Positions 8,324 to 17,731 of a stretch of DNA of 64,000 bases are shown here, piece by piece; the first letter of the stretch is position 1; each line of letters opens with the position of its first letter. The notes under the pieces were generated by a model. It was not told the origin of the DNA, searched no databases, and saw only the letters and a list, made by a program, of their open reading frames with translations. This stretch comes from Nocardia vulneris (lineage in GTDB: Bacteria > Actinomycetota > Actinomycetes > Mycobacteriales > Mycobacteriaceae). The stretch lies in the NCBI RefSeq assembly GCF_001613425.1, contig NZ_BDCI01000023.1, positions 434,001 through 498,000 on the forward strand. Reading direction: 5' to 3'. The translations under genes were made by a program, and so were the position numbers.

Positions 8324-8605
8324 ATGCCACGCAGCCTCAAGAAGGGCCCGTTCGTCGACGACCACCTCCTCGCGAAGGTGGACGTGCAGAACGAAAAGGG
8401 CACGAAGCAGGTCATCAAGACCTGGTCGCGTCGTTCGACCATCATCCCCGATTTCATCGGCCACACCTTCGCCGTCCACGACGGTCGCAAGCACGTGCCG
8501 GTGTTCATCTCGGACAACATGGTCGGGCACAAGCTCGGTGAGTTCGCGCCGACCAGGACGTTCAAGAGCCACGTCAAGGAAGACCGGAAGAGCAAGCGGC
8601 GATGA
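8324..8605 (+). CDS. rpsS: 30S ribosomal protein S19
   Basis: 93 residues starting MPRSLKKGPFVDDHLLAKVD, with the invariant TWSRRSTIIPDFIGHTFAVH segment and the basic tail. S19 forms a complex with S13 in the 30S head. A near-perfect ribosome-binding site (GGAGGAGGT, within GAAGGAGGAGGTAAGAA) precedes the ATG. The stop overlaps the rplV start. Confidence 0.98.
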   Translation: MPRSLKKGPFVDDHLLAKVDVQNEKGTKQVIKTWSRRSTIIPDFIGHTFAVHDGRKHVPVFISDNMVGHKLGEFAPTRTFKSHVKEDRKSKRR

Positions 8606-9006
8606 CGACTGAGACTCAGAATCCGACTGCCCGCGCGACGGCAAAGCACGTTCGCGTCACCCCGATGAAGGCACGCCGTGTCGTGGACCTGGTCCGCGGC
8701 AAGCGCGTCGAGGACGCCCTGGCGATCCTGAAGTTCGCGCCGCAGGCCGCGAGCGAGCCGGTCGCCAAGGTCGTCGCCAGTGCCGCGGCCAACGCCGAGA
8801 ACAACCTCGGCCTGAACCCGTCGACCCTGGTGATCTCGACTGCCTACGTCGACGAAGGCGCGACCATGAAGCGGTTCCAGCCGCGTGCCCAGGGCCGTGC
8901 GTTCCGTATTCGCAAGCGCACCAGCCACATCACCATCGAGGTCGAGAGCATCCCCGCCGCCGGTGGAGCAGCAACTCGTAACCGCCGGAAGGGAGGGGCA
9001 AAGTAA
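8602..9006 (+). CDS. rplV: 50S ribosomal protein L22
   Basis: 134 residues. N-terminus ARATAKHVRVTPMKARRVVD and the beta-hairpin region KRFQPRAQGRAFRIRKRTSH are typical L22; the hairpin lines the exit tunnel and is the usual site of macrolide-resistance changes. The start ATG overlaps the rpsS stop (ATGA) and the stop is directly followed by the rpsC ATG, so the three genes are tightly coupled. Confidence 0.97.
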   Translation: MTTETQNPTARATAKHVRVTPMKARRVVDLVRGKRVEDALAILKFAPQAASEPVAKVVASAAANAENNLGLNPSTLVISTAYVDEGATMKRFQPRAQGRAFRIRKRTSHITIEVESIPAAGGAATRNRRKGGAK

Positions 9007-9813
<807 letters not shown>

Positions 9814-9817
9814 CGCA

Positions 9818-10234
9818 ATGCTGATGCCTCGCAAGGTCAAGCACCGCAAGCAGCATCACCCGAGTCGTTCCGGCATGGCCAAGGGCGGCACCTCGGTGGC
9901 GTTCGGCGAGTTCGGCATCCAGGCGCTGGAGCCGGCGTACGTGACCAACCGGCAGATCGAGTCGGCGCGTATCGCGATGACCCGCCACATCAAGCGTGGC
10001 GGCAAGATCTGGATCAACATCTACCCGGATCGCCCGCTGACCAAGAAGCCTGCCGAAACCCGCATGGGTTCCGGTAAGGGTTCGCCGGAGTGGTGGATCG
10101 CGAACGTCAAGCCCGGTCGCGTGATGTTCGAAATGTCTTACCCCAACGAGGAGATCGCTCGCGAGGCGCTGCGCCGCGCGATGCACAAGCTCCCGATGAA
10201 GTGCAGGATCGTGACCAGGGAGGAGCAGTTCTGA
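9818..10234 (+). CDS. rplP: 50S ribosomal protein L16
   Basis: 138 residues, standard length, beginning MLMPRKVKHRKQHHPSRSG and containing ETRMGSGKGSPEWWIANVKP, the L16 signature. L16 organises the A-site tRNA pocket of the 50S subunit. The ATG at 9818 lies four bases after rpsC, with AGGAGGGC upstream. The stop TGA overlaps the first base of the rpmC ATG. Confidence 0.97.
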   Translation: MLMPRKVKHRKQHHPSRSGMAKGGTSVAFGEFGIQALEPAYVTNRQIESARIAMTRHIKRGGKIWINIYPDRPLTKKPAETRMGSGKGSPEWWIANVKPGRVMFEMSYPNEEIAREALRRAMHKLPMKCRIVTREEQF

Positions 10235-10473
10235 TGGCTACTGAAACACCGGCCGCAGAGCTCCGCGAGCTCACCGAAGAAGAGTTGGTGCAGAAGCTGC
10301 GCGACTCCAAGGAAGAGCTGTTCAACCTGCGCTTCCAGATGGCGACGGGTCAGCTGGACAACAACCGTCGGCTGCGCGTGGTCCGTCACGAGATCGCGCG
10401 CATCTACACGGTCATGCGCGAGCGCGAGCTCGGTCTGGCCACCGGACCCGCTGACAAGGGAGACGCGGCATGA
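10234..10473 (+). CDS. rpmC: 50S ribosomal protein L29
   Basis: 79 residues, mostly helical, with the L29 core ELVQKLRDSKEELFNLRFQM followed by ATGQLDNNRRLRVVRHEIAR. It is slightly longer than the E. coli protein because of a C-terminal extension (RERELGLATGPADKGDAA). It binds near the tunnel exit next to L23. Overlaps rplP by one base and rpsQ by four. Confidence 0.96.
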   Translation: MATETPAAELRELTEEELVQKLRDSKEELFNLRFQMATGQLDNNRRLRVVRHEIARIYTVMRERELGLATGPADKGDAA

Positions 10474-10742
10474 GCGAGCAGAAAGTGGAAGAGCGCAACA
10501 GCCGCAAGGTTCGTACCGGCTACGTTGTCTCGGACAAGATGAACAAGACGATTGTCGTCGAGCTGGAAGACCGTAACCGGCACCCGCTCTACGGCAAGAT
10601 CATTCGCACCACCTCCAAGGTGAAGGCGCATGACGAGAACGAGATCGCCGGCATCGGCGACCGCGTCCAGCTGATGGAGACCCGACCGCTGTCGGCCACC
10701 AAGCGCTGGCGTCTGGTCGAGGTGCTGGAGAAGGCCAAGTAA
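10470..10742 (+). CDS. rpsQ: 30S ribosomal protein S17
   Basis: 90 residues with the OB-fold core GYVVSDKMNKTIVVELEDRN followed by HPLYGKIIRTTSKVKAHDE, and the C-terminal ETRPLSATKRWRLVEVLEKAK. A primary 16S rRNA-binding protein. Start by ATGA overlap with rpmC. It is the last gene of the operon: a strong terminator follows 24 bases after the stop and the spc operon (rplN onwards) is not adjacent. Confidence 0.97.
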   Translation: MSEQKVEERNSRKVRTGYVVSDKMNKTIVVELEDRNRHPLYGKIIRTTSKVKAHDENEIAGIGDRVQLMETRPLSATKRWRLVEVLEKAK

Positions 10743-10766
10743 GCCTCCTCGATCCGAATGTCGAAG

Positions 10767-10798
10767 GCCCGCTTCCCGTTTCGGGAGGCGGGCCTTTG
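10767..10798 (+). terminator. Terminator closing the S10 operon
   Basis: A 13-bp stem (10767-10779 with 10783-10795, one G-U pair) and a TTT loop are followed by TTT. It sits 24 bases after rpsQ and cleanly ends the ribosomal operon. Confidence 0.85.
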
Positions 10799-10869
10799 TC
10801 GTAGCGGCCGTTCGGTGCGTGGTCCGCAAGCCACGTGATTCTCACGTGCTCCACGTGATATCCTGTGGC

Positions 10870-11124
10870 ATGTCCAAAAGGAACCTGACCATCCAGCTGG
10901 ATGAAGAGGTGATCGCACAGGCAAAGTTGGTCGCTGCCCATAGGGGTACTTCCATCAGCGCGCTGCTTGCGCAGCAGGTGCGCGAGCTCGTCCGGGATGT
11001 CGATCGCTACGAGTATGCGAAAACGCTTGCGCTGCAAGCGATGGCGGAGGCGACAGGGCATGGCGGGAAAATCACCTGGAGTCGTGATGAGCTGTATAAC
11101 CGGGGGGAGCGCAGGCACTCGTGA
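10870..11124 (+). CDS. VapB-like antitoxin (ribbon-helix-helix type)
   Basis: 84 residues. The N-terminal segment KRNLTIQLDEEVIAQAKLVA followed by AHRGTSISALLAQQVREL has the strand-helix-helix pattern of Arc/CopG DNA-binding antitoxins; the C-terminal acidic/aromatic part (ITWSRDELYNRG) would clamp the toxin. The start at 10870 gives the canonical N-terminus; the ribosome-binding site is weak, and in-frame codons back to 10819 are possible but unlikely. It overlaps the PIN-domain gene by four bases, the standard antitoxin-first arrangement. By analogy the complex should repress its own promoter, which would lie in the 70 bases after the S10 terminator. Confidence 0.82.
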   Translation: MSKRNLTIQLDEEVIAQAKLVAAHRGTSISALLAQQVRELVRDVDRYEYAKTLALQAMAEATGHGGKITWSRDELYNRGERRHS

Positions 11125-11558
11125 CGGACCTCGGGCGCACCTTCATCGATACCAATATCCTCGTCTACGCGCACGATACAGATGCCGGCCGAAATCATCG
11201 GATTGCGCAGACCATCTTGGAGAGCTTGTGGAGCCGCAAAACCGGCGCACTCAGTACTCAGGTACTTCAGGAGTTCTACAACATTGCCACTCGTAGGCTG
11301 ACGCCGCGGATGAGTCAGGCGAAGGCCCGTGGCATAGTCGCCTTGTACAGCGGATGGTGCGCCATCGACATGGATCCGCTGGTCGTCGTGAGCGCTTCAT
11401 TCCTTCAGGAGACGCATACCGTGTCCTGGTGGGACGCGTTGATCGTCGAGGCGGCCGTGCAGTCCGGCGCGAAGTACCTGCTGTCGGAAGATCTGCAGGA
11501 CGGGCGGAAGTTCGCGGACTTGGAAGTGCGCAATCCGTTTGTCGATCTGTCGAAGTAG
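11121..11558 (+). CDS. VapC-like PIN-domain ribonuclease toxin
   Basis: 145 residues. The PIN-domain acidic residues are visible: the first Asp in FIDTNILVYA, Glu in QVLQEFYNIA, Asp in SWWDALIVEAA and Asp in YLLSEDLQDG. VapC toxins cut specific tRNAs or rRNA in a Mg-dependent reaction when freed from VapB. The start is GTG at 11121, inside the end of the antitoxin gene (GTGA overlap). The pair stands alone just downstream of the S10 operon; the RNA target cannot be read from sequence. Confidence 0.85.
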   Translation: MTDLGRTFIDTNILVYAHDTDAGRNHRIAQTILESLWSRKTGALSTQVLQEFYNIATRRLTPRMSQAKARGIVALYSGWCAIDMDPLVVVSASFLQETHTVSWWDALIVEAAVQSGAKYLLSEDLQDGRKFADLEVRNPFVDLSK

Positions 11559-11749
11559 GTTTGTTCGCCGCGGAGTTCGCACCGACGCGAGTTGTCACCG
11601 AATTCGAAATCTGCATGCCGTACGCGGCCTGTGACATGCCGACGTTCTGCGGGATGTTTGTCGTGCCTTGTACTGTCGGATTGTGTTGCGGCAGGTCGGG
11701 GCTCAGCGCACCGCCGCCCGCGCAGTCGGTCGATGCGGAGGTGTGACCA

Positions 11750-12565
11750 GTGGAATCCACGCGGGAAGCAGGACAGCCCAATGACCGGATGTTGCTGCGT
11801 AAGCACCTGGTGAAAGCCAAGATCGCCGGAGAGGTCGCGACACCGCGCGAAGGAAACCTGGCGCACTATCGCAGGATGGTCGACAAAGACCCGGCCTACC
11901 AATTCGGGCTGGCGCTGAAGGATTGGACGTTCACCGAAACGCTGGCGATGATGGCGCAACTGTGTGGCGTCAACCCGGATCCGCGGCATCGGCACGGACA
12001 GGACACCATCGACCCCGAACTCACCCTCGACGCGCTCGACGCGATGGGTGCCCGCATCGGCCGCGCCGCCGAACGCCAGGAAACGGTGCTGCTCGCGACC
12101 GGGCATCCGGGACCGCTCATGGGTGTCTATCGCGCGGTCGAGGATGCGTTGCGCGCCAACGGATGTACGGTCCTGACCCCGGCCGCCGGCTGGTCGTATC
12201 GGATCGCCACGCCCAACGGCGCGGCCCGTCGCGAAATCGTCTACACGTCGCGGGTGGCCGCGCTCGGCACCAACGGCTACCTGAAACACACGCACGACCC
12301 GCAGCCGATGCAGGCGATGCTGCACGAACTCGCCGACGGAGCGGGCTGGCCCGACCTCGTCGTGGCCGACCACGGTTGGGCCGGCGCGGCAGGCGAAGCC
12401 GGGATCGACACCGTCGGTTTCGCCGACTCGAACGACCCCGCGCTCTTCGCCGGGCACGCCGAAGGCAAGATCGCCGTCACCGTCCCGTTGGACGACGGTG
12501 TTTTCCCCGAGTACTACGAGCCGCTGACCACCTACCTGCTCGATCGCGCGGGGTTGGTCTCCTGA
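11750..12565 (+). CDS. Phosphatase-annotated actinobacterial family protein
   Basis: 271 residues, no signal or membrane segment. I recognise the actinobacterial family often annotated 'phosphatase', from the pattern LRKHLVKAKIAGEVATPREGN, KDWTFTETLAMM, HRHGQDTIDPELTLDAL, LLATGHPGPLMGVY, LVVADHGWAGAAGE and TVPLDDGVFPEYYEPLT. Several conserved His and Asp residues could bind metal, but no classical phosphatase motif is obvious, so the activity is unproven. Start: GTG at 11750 with GGAGG at 11738-11742. It stands alone with 190 bases upstream. Confidence 0.6.
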   Translation: MESTREAGQPNDRMLLRKHLVKAKIAGEVATPREGNLAHYRRMVDKDPAYQFGLALKDWTFTETLAMMAQLCGVNPDPRHRHGQDTIDPELTLDALDAMGARIGRAAERQETVLLATGHPGPLMGVYRAVEDALRANGCTVLTPAAGWSYRIATPNGAARREIVYTSRVAALGTNGYLKHTHDPQPMQAMLHELADGAGWPDLVVADHGWAGAAGEAGIDTVGFADSNDPALFAGHAEGKIAVTVPLDDGVFPEYYEPLTTYLLDRAGLVS

Positions 12566-12889
12566 ACTCGTCCGGGAGTCATGCGCCCGAGGGCGCCGCG
12601 GACGGGCACGCGCGCGAGCGCGGCGTCGATCGGCCGCACCAGGCGGCCGCACTCGTCCGGAGGGGCGAAGATTCGGCACAGCGGGCGAGCGCCGCGACCT
12701 CGAGGCGTGAGAACCGGGCTCCGCCGGGCGATCTGGCGCTTGCCCGCATGGCTACTGCTCCGCGACTTCGGTGTTCGGCCGCAGCGTCGTGGGCGTGCGG
12801 CCGGGTGCCCGCAGCTCGTTCGCGCGGGTGGCGAAATTCATGGGATAAATCGGTAGCGGAGTGTGCCCGAGGCGTGCCAAGCTCGGTCG
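12566..12889 (+). other. Intergenic region without a supported gene
   Basis: About 320 bases between the phosphatase-like and MFS genes. Open frames exist on both strands because of the high GC content, but none has a ribosome-binding site or recognisable product. No repeat or strong hairpin was seen. Confidence 0.4.
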
Positions 12890-14095
12890 GTGCGGGCGTA
12901 TCGGGTGGTTTTGGCGAGCGCGGCGGTGCGCAATGTTCTCCTGCTCGGATCTCTCGTGCGTATCCCATTCTTCGCGGGCGCCGTGCTGCTCGCGTTGCAT
13001 GTGGTGCAGACGCTGGACGGATCGTATGCCCAGGCCGGCGCGCTGAGCACGGTTGTCACCGTGTGCATTGCGCTCAGCGGGCCGTGGCGTGGCCGCCTGC
13101 TGGACCGGTTCGGGTTGCGGCGCACGATCCTGCCGTCCATCGTGATCGAGGCGGTGTGCTGGTCCATCGCGCCGTTCGTCGACTATGTGCCGCTGCTGAT
13201 TCTGGCCGCGATCGCCGGATTGTTCAGTGTCCCGATCTTTTCCGTGGTCCGGCAGGCGGTGATCGCCGCGACCACGGAGCAGAACCGGCAGCCCGCGCTC
13301 GCGCTGGAAGCGGTATCGGTGGAGGCCGCCTTCATGGTCGGTCCGATCATCGGCGTCGCCGCCGCGGGCATCTGGTCGACGACGGTCGTATTGTTCTGTG
13401 CGCAAATGGGTCTCGTGCTCGCGGGTGTGCTGCTGTGGATCATGAATCCGCCGCTGCGCTCGGCCGACCCCGCCGCCGACGCGCCCGCGATACCGCGTCG
13501 TAGCTGGTTCCGCGTCGAGTTCGTCGCGCTGTGCGTCGGTGCGAGCGTTGCCATTTCGGTACTCGCCGCGACCGAGCTGACCTTCGTCTCTGCGATGCGC
13601 GAGTTCGATGCGCAACAGTGGCTCGGCATCGTCCTGGCCATCTGGGGTTTCGGATCGATCATCGGCGGGCTCATCTACGGCGCTCTGCACCGTGCGATCT
13701 CCACCTACCTGCTCCTTTTCGGTCTGGGCGTAGTCACCCTGCCGATGGCCTTCGTCGTCGGCCCGATCTCGCTCGCCATCACCGGCCTCATCGCGGGCGT
13801 GTTCTGCGCACCGACCGTCACCGCCTCGCTCGATCAGGTCAGCCGCATCGTCCCCGAGGGCGGCCGCGGCGAAGCCATCGGCTGGCACGGCGCCGCCCTC
13901 ACCCTCGGCAACGGCATCGGCAGCTCCCTCGCCGGCCTGGCCATCGACGCCGGCGGCTTCTCCGCCGGCTTCGCCGCCGCCGCCCTCCTAGGCACCGCCC
14001 TCGGCGCCGGCCTAGCCCTCCTCGTCCGCCTCATGAACCGCCGCCACCCCTCCCCGGCAAAGCCCGCCACGTCCGCAACCCAAGTGGGCGCCTGA
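12890..14095 (+). CDS. Major facilitator superfamily transporter
   Basis: About 401 residues with some 12 hydrophobic segments. The MFS loop 2-3 motif appears as GRLLDRFGLRRTI (about residues 65-77). The protein has no large soluble domain. This family typically exports drugs or metabolites by proton antiport; the substrate is unknown. Start is uncertain: GTG at 12890 (VRAYRVVLASAAVRN) is preferred because it begins near the first membrane segment; GTG at 12863 is the alternative. The upstream sequence has no clear ribosome-binding site. A hairpin terminator follows. Confidence 0.8.
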   Translation: MRAYRVVLASAAVRNVLLLGSLVRIPFFAGAVLLALHVVQTLDGSYAQAGALSTVVTVCIALSGPWRGRLLDRFGLRRTILPSIVIEAVCWSIAPFVDYVPLLILAAIAGLFSVPIFSVVRQAVIAATTEQNRQPALALEAVSVEAAFMVGPIIGVAAAGIWSTTVVLFCAQMGLVLAGVLLWIMNPPLRSADPAADAPAIPRRSWFRVEFVALCVGASVAISVLAATELTFVSAMREFDAQQWLGIVLAIWGFGSIIGGLIYGALHRAISTYLLLFGLGVVTLPMAFVVGPISLAITGLIAGVFCAPTVTASLDQVSRIVPEGGRGEAIGWHGAALTLGNGIGSSLAGLAIDAGGFSAGFAAAALLGTALGAGLALLVRLMNRRHPSPAKPATSATQVGA

Positions 14096-14127
14096 ATCAG
14101 CGCGGCGAGAGGTTTGCCGCAGTGACC

Positions 14128-14157
14128 GGACCGGCCGTGCGTTGCACGGGCCGGTCC
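14128..14157 (+). terminator. Hairpin terminator after the MFS gene
   Basis: GGACCGGCC-GTGC (14128-14140) pairs with GCAC-GGGCCGGTCC (14144-14157) around a GTT loop, with one bulged base. There is no T-tract, as is common in high-GC actinobacteria. Confidence 0.55.
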
Positions 14158-14211
14158 GTCCGCGTTTCCGGGTAGGTCGACCTGGGGGTTTTGGTGGGTT
14201 TGGTTTGGGTC

Positions 14212-14241
14212 TTGCGTTATACGTATACATCTACTTATAGT
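14212..14241 (+). promoter_or_regulatory. Promoter with palindromic operator for the EXLDI-MMPL operon
   Basis: TTGCGT (14212-14217) and TATAGT (14236-14241) are spaced 18 bases apart. A perfect 10-base palindrome, TATACGTATA (14218-14227), lies between them where a TetR-type repressor would block RNA polymerase. The half-site TATACG also occurs in the two palindromes at 17692-17747. No regulator gene is nearby, so the binding protein is unknown. Confidence 0.5.
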
Positions 14242-14360
14242 GAGTCCGACGGTGGGGGTGGGTGCTTGACCGTCTCGGGTTGGACGAAGTGGGGGTCGGG
14301 GTGGCTGGTGCGTCGTGGATGGAGCTATGCGCGTATGCGCATCGACGAATGGAGTTGATC

Positions 14361-14792
14361 ATGGTTGATGAATCGCAGCAGGTAGAGGTGGTCGACTTCC
14401 GGAAGGAGTCGGCGGAACTGCCTGAGGTCGTGCTGCCGGTCGGTCCCGGTGGGACGCGCAAGCAGCGGTTTCACGGGCGCAAGCTCGGTGAAGCGAAGCA
14501 GTTCAGCAAAACCGGTGTGGAGCTGGTTCGGCTCTATATGACCCGGAAGGGCAAGTACGTCGTGCATCGACAGGCGGCCGATTGGACCGACCTGTCGCTG
14601 ATGAGCGATTGGGTGCAGGAACTCAGGAAGACCAATTGGCGCGGCCTGGATCTCGAACGGTGCGCCTGGAGCGATTACGCGCTCGACATCGTGGACACCG
14701 TCGAGGAGCTGCGAGATCTGGTCCCGCCCAGAATCTTCCGCACGCTCGACGCGGTGAACGAACATCCCCCTATCGAGGATCTCGACATCTGA
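14361..14792 (+). CDS. EXLDI family protein
   Basis: 143 residues ending in the motif Glu-Asp-Leu-Asp-Ile at the extreme C-terminus, which defines the actinobacterial EXLDI family (function unknown). The rest is soluble and charged, with GRKLGEAKQFSKTGVELVRL, YMTRKGKYVVHRQAADWTDL and a C-terminal acidic helix. The start at 14361 is fixed by GGAG (14351-14354) six bases upstream. It is the first gene of a probable operon with the MMPL transporter 34 bases downstream, behind a promoter containing a palindromic operator. Confidence 0.75.
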   Translation: MVDESQQVEVVDFRKESAELPEVVLPVGPGGTRKQRFHGRKLGEAKQFSKTGVELVRLYMTRKGKYVVHRQAADWTDLSLMSDWVQELRKTNWRGLDLERCAWSDYALDIVDTVEELRDLVPPRIFRTLDAVNEHPPIEDLDI

Positions 14793-14826
14793 GCCACGGC
14801 TCGGATACCGAAAGGAACTGTCCCCC

Positions 14827-17022
14827 ATGTTTGCTCGACTCGGGCGCCTGGTTGTTCACCATCCGTGGAAGGTGATCGGCCTGTGGCTGCTCATCATCGT
14901 CGGCGTGGTCGCGGCGGCACCGCAACTGAAGTCCACCACCGACCAATCCGCGTTCCTGCCTTCGCATTACGAATCCATTCAAGCAATGGAAATGCAGCAG
15001 AAGGCCTTTCCGCAGAGCGCGGCCCCCGCGGCGATCATCGTGTTCGAGCGAGCCGACGAGGCGCCGCTGAGCGAGGGCGACGCGGCCTCGGTCGCGGCGA
15101 TCGGCGGAAAGCTCACCGCGGCGAATATCAAGGACGTCACCGGATTACAGGTCGTTCCGCCGTCGGATAACAAGCTCATCCAGATCATCGCGGTGCAGCT
15201 GACCAAGGTGACCAGCGCGGGCGACACCACGCAGAGCGACGCGGTCAAAGCGTTGCGCACCGCGCTGCAGGACCAGGTGCGCGGTAGCGACCTGAAGGCG
15301 GGCATCACCGGGCAAGCGGCGCAAATGCTCGATCAGACCGAGTCGAGCGAGAAGGGCATGGCGATCATCGGCATCGCCACGATCGCCTTGATCCTGGTGC
15401 TGCTGCTGGTCATCTTCCGCAGCCCGGTCATCGCACTGCTGCCGATCATCACCATCGGCGCGGTCTCCAGCCTAGTGAACGGCCTGATCGCCATGGTGGC
15501 CAAGGCTTTCGATCTGCAAGTGGACAGCTCGGTCACCGCCATCCTGCTCGTCGTGTTGTACGGCGTCGGCACCGACTACATCTTGTTCCTGATGTTCCGC
15601 TACCGGGAACGGCTGCGGGCGGGGGAGGATCCCAAGACCGCGATGGTGAGTGCGGTGACCCGCGTCGGCGAGGCGATCACGTCCGCGGCCGGCGCGGTGA
15701 TCATCGCCTTCATGGCGCTGACGCTGTCCACCCTCGGCATGTTCCGTGCGCTCGGTCCGGCGCTGGCGATCGCCGTCGCGGTGGCCCTGCTCGCCGGTCT
15801 GACGCTGATCCCCGCGGTTGTCTCGCTGTTGGGCACCAAGGTGTTCTGGCCGTCGAAGGCCTGGCAGGCCGAGCCGAAGGGGGCGCGCTTCGCCGCGATC
15901 GGTGCGGCGCTCGGGCGGCGGCCCGCCGCGTTCGCGCTGGCCTCCGGTGGTCTGCTCGTCGCGCTCGGCATTCTCGCCGTCGGATTCAACCCGACTTTCG
16001 ACCTGAGTTCCGGCTCGACCTCGGACGCCTCCGAATCGGTGGTCTACAACAAGGAGTTGCTCAAGGGCATGCCCGCCGGCGCGACGCAGCCTTCCGATGT
16101 CCTGCTCCGCTCCGATGGTGCGCTGACGGTCGAGCAGCTCACTACCTTCCGCTCGGCGCTGACCGAGGTGTCCGGCGTCGGACAGGTGGGCGAGCCGCGG
16201 TTGTCCCAGGACAAGGCGATCGCCGAGTTCCAGGTAACCCTCACTGCCGCACCGGAATCGGATGCTGCGCTGGAAACGGTCGAGGGCCGGCTGCGTGATG
16301 CGGCGCACGCGGCCGCTCCGGCGGGCACGACGGCGGCCGTCGGCGGGCTGACCGCGGTCTTCGTCGACTTCCAGGACGCGATGAATCGGGACTATCTGAT
16401 CGTGTTCCCGGTGGCCGCGATCCTGATCATGATCGTGCTCGGCCTGCTGCTGCGCAGCCTGGTCGCCCCGTGGTACCTGATGGCCTCGGTGTTCCTCGGC
16501 TTCGCCGCGACGCTCGGCGCTGCGGTGCTGGTGTTCCAGCACATCCAAGGGAACTCCGGGCTGATCTTCACGCTGCCGTTGATCATGTATCTGTTCGTGG
16601 TCGCGCTCGGCACCGACTACAACATCCTGATGGTCGCCCGGTTGCGGGAGGAAGCGCGCGAAGGCCATGACCCGAAACAGGCTGCGGCACTGAGCCTGCG
16701 GCACACCGGCCCGACGGTCGCGGCAGCCGGGGTGATCCTGGCGGGCACGTTCGCCTCGATGATGCTCGCGGGCAACAACGTGCTTTCGCAGATGGGCTTC
16801 GCCATCTCGGTCGGCATCGGTATCGCCGCCTTCGTGATGGCGATGTTCTTCACGCCGGCGCTGACGGCGCTGCTCGGGCACCGGGCCTGGTGGCCGGGAC
16901 ACGGGGACGAGCGGCCCGGCGGTGCGGATCCCGCCGTTGAAGGTGGTGAACGGCCGGTCCCGAGGCACGATCCCGCACCCGCGGGCGGTGGCTGGTCCAA
17001 CGCCGGTGAGCGACGGCAGTAA
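14827..17022 (+). CDS. MMPL/RND family membrane transporter
   Basis: 731 residues with the two-fold RND layout: membrane segment 1 at about 15-35, a large extracytoplasmic loop (40-180), a membrane bundle (180-340), a second loop (390-520) and a second bundle (520-690). The paired MMPL motifs GVGTDYILFLMFRYRER (near 245) and ALGTDYNILMVARLREE (near 593) carry the proton-relay Asp-Tyr pairs. MMPL proteins export lipids or drugs using the proton gradient. The C-terminus is a short Pro/Gly-rich tail. It follows the EXLDI gene, with AAAGGA before the ATG. A perfect hairpin separates it from the convergent gene. Confidence 0.9.
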   Translation: MFARLGRLVVHHPWKVIGLWLLIIVGVVAAAPQLKSTTDQSAFLPSHYESIQAMEMQQKAFPQSAAPAAIIVFERADEAPLSEGDAASVAAIGGKLTAANIKDVTGLQVVPPSDNKLIQIIAVQLTKVTSAGDTTQSDAVKALRTALQDQVRGSDLKAGITGQAAQMLDQTESSEKGMAIIGIATIALILVLLLVIFRSPVIALLPIITIGAVSSLVNGLIAMVAKAFDLQVDSSVTAILLVVLYGVGTDYILFLMFRYRERLRAGEDPKTAMVSAVTRVGEAITSAAGAVIIAFMALTLSTLGMFRALGPALAIAVAVALLAGLTLIPAVVSLLGTKVFWPSKAWQAEPKGARFAAIGAALGRRPAAFALASGGLLVALGILAVGFNPTFDLSSGSTSDASESVVYNKELLKGMPAGATQPSDVLLRSDGALTVEQLTTFRSALTEVSGVGQVGEPRLSQDKAIAEFQVTLTAAPESDAALETVEGRLRDAAHAAAPAGTTAAVGGLTAVFVDFQDAMNRDYLIVFPVAAILIMIVLGLLLRSLVAPWYLMASVFLGFAATLGAAVLVFQHIQGNSGLIFTLPLIMYLFVVALGTDYNILMVARLREEAREGHDPKQAAALSLRHTGPTVAAAGVILAGTFASMMLAGNNVLSQMGFAISVGIGIAAFVMAMFFTPALTALLGHRAWWPGHGDERPGGADPAVEGGERPVPRHDPAPAGGGWSNAGERRQ

Positions 17023-17036
17023 ACCGAAATGACAAG

Positions 17037-17067
17037 GGCCGCCCTCTGGTTGATCCAGAGGGCGGCC
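17037..17067. terminator. Bidirectional hairpin terminator
   Basis: A perfect 13-bp inverted repeat (17037-17049 with 17055-17067, loop TTGAT) lies between two convergent genes and probably ends transcription from both sides. Confidence 0.75.
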
Positions 17068-17075
17068 TCAGTCGT

Positions 17076-17615
17076 TCAGTCGCGAGAGCCCTCAGTCAGT
17101 TTTGCGAGCGTGCCGCGGAGCAGGCCGGGGGCCAGCCCGCGATGCTTCACGGACAACCGCTGCCAGACCGTCGCGGCCAGCGGGCGGTCGTATCGGATGA
17201 TCGTCAACAGTGTGACCTGCTGCTGCTCGACTTCGATCACGAGCTGCCCGGCGAGCATCCAGGAGTGCGCCTCGAGCCGGATCCAGTTGTCCCCGTGTCC
17301 CACGATCCGCCAACCGGCGATATGCGCGGACGAGCGCCGCCACGCGAGCCGCATGCCGAGCAGCACCCGCCAGATGAATTGTCCGCCAAGGCCTGCGACG
17401 TCTTCGAAGGCCGCATGCGCCCACTGGTCCGGGGACCACTTCGGGCCTGCGTCGGTGCTCAGGGTGAAGGCGTCGAGGTAGTCGGCGTCGGCGAGGGTGC
17501 CGAGCGCGCGCAACGATGCGGGAAGGTCCTGGAGTTCGAGCACCGCGGGCGCGAATTCGCTTGCGGGCGCGTCCTTCCGGTCGCCGGTGTGGACGGTGGT
17601 GGACTGATTCGGCAC
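17076..17615 (-). CDS. DUF2867-like protein
   Basis: 179 residues, soluble. Features include DADYLDAFTLSTDAG, SPDQWAHAAFEDVAGLGGQF, an IAGWRIVGHGDNWIRLEAHS strand set and TIIRYDRPLAATVWQRLS, consistent with a START/SRPBCC-like beta-grasp fold of the DUF2867 type. The assignment is tentative. The start is GTG at 17615 with AAAGGAG seven bases upstream, better than the in-frame alternatives. Two strong palindromes built on TATACG-N4-CGTATA lie 77-132 bases upstream, so the gene is probably controlled by a TetR-type repressor that may also act on the EXLDI-MMPL promoter. Confidence 0.55.
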   Translation of the reverse strand: MPNQSTTVHTGDRKDAPASEFAPAVLELQDLPASLRALGTLADADYLDAFTLSTDAGPKWSPDQWAHAAFEDVAGLGGQFIWRVLLGMRLAWRRSSAHIAGWRIVGHGDNWIRLEAHSWMLAGQLVIEVEQQQVTLLTIIRYDRPLAATVWQRLSVKHRGLAPGLLRGTLAKLTEGSRD

Positions 17616-17691
17616 GGCAGGCTCCTTTGACTGCGAACGCCGTTTCCGGCGTCGGATCGACCTGGTCGGCGCGTGCGACGATCCGCTCGAT

Positions 17692-17717
17692 CCATCTATA
17701 CGGTTGCGTATAGATGG
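17692..17717. promoter_or_regulatory. Palindromic operator 1 (11-bp arms)
   Basis: CCATCTATACG and CGTATAGATGG form a perfect inverted repeat around GTTG. The core is TATACG-N4-CGTATA. It lies upstream of the DUF2867-like gene and has the length and symmetry of a TetR-family site. Confidence 0.6.
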
Positions 17718-17731
17718 AGGTTAGCGCGCGA

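Noticed and set aside
12752..13888. Long minus-strand frame opposite the MFS transporter gene
   Set aside because: Arg/Asp/Gly-rich sequence without a fold or ribosome-binding site; the plus strand encodes clear membrane helices.
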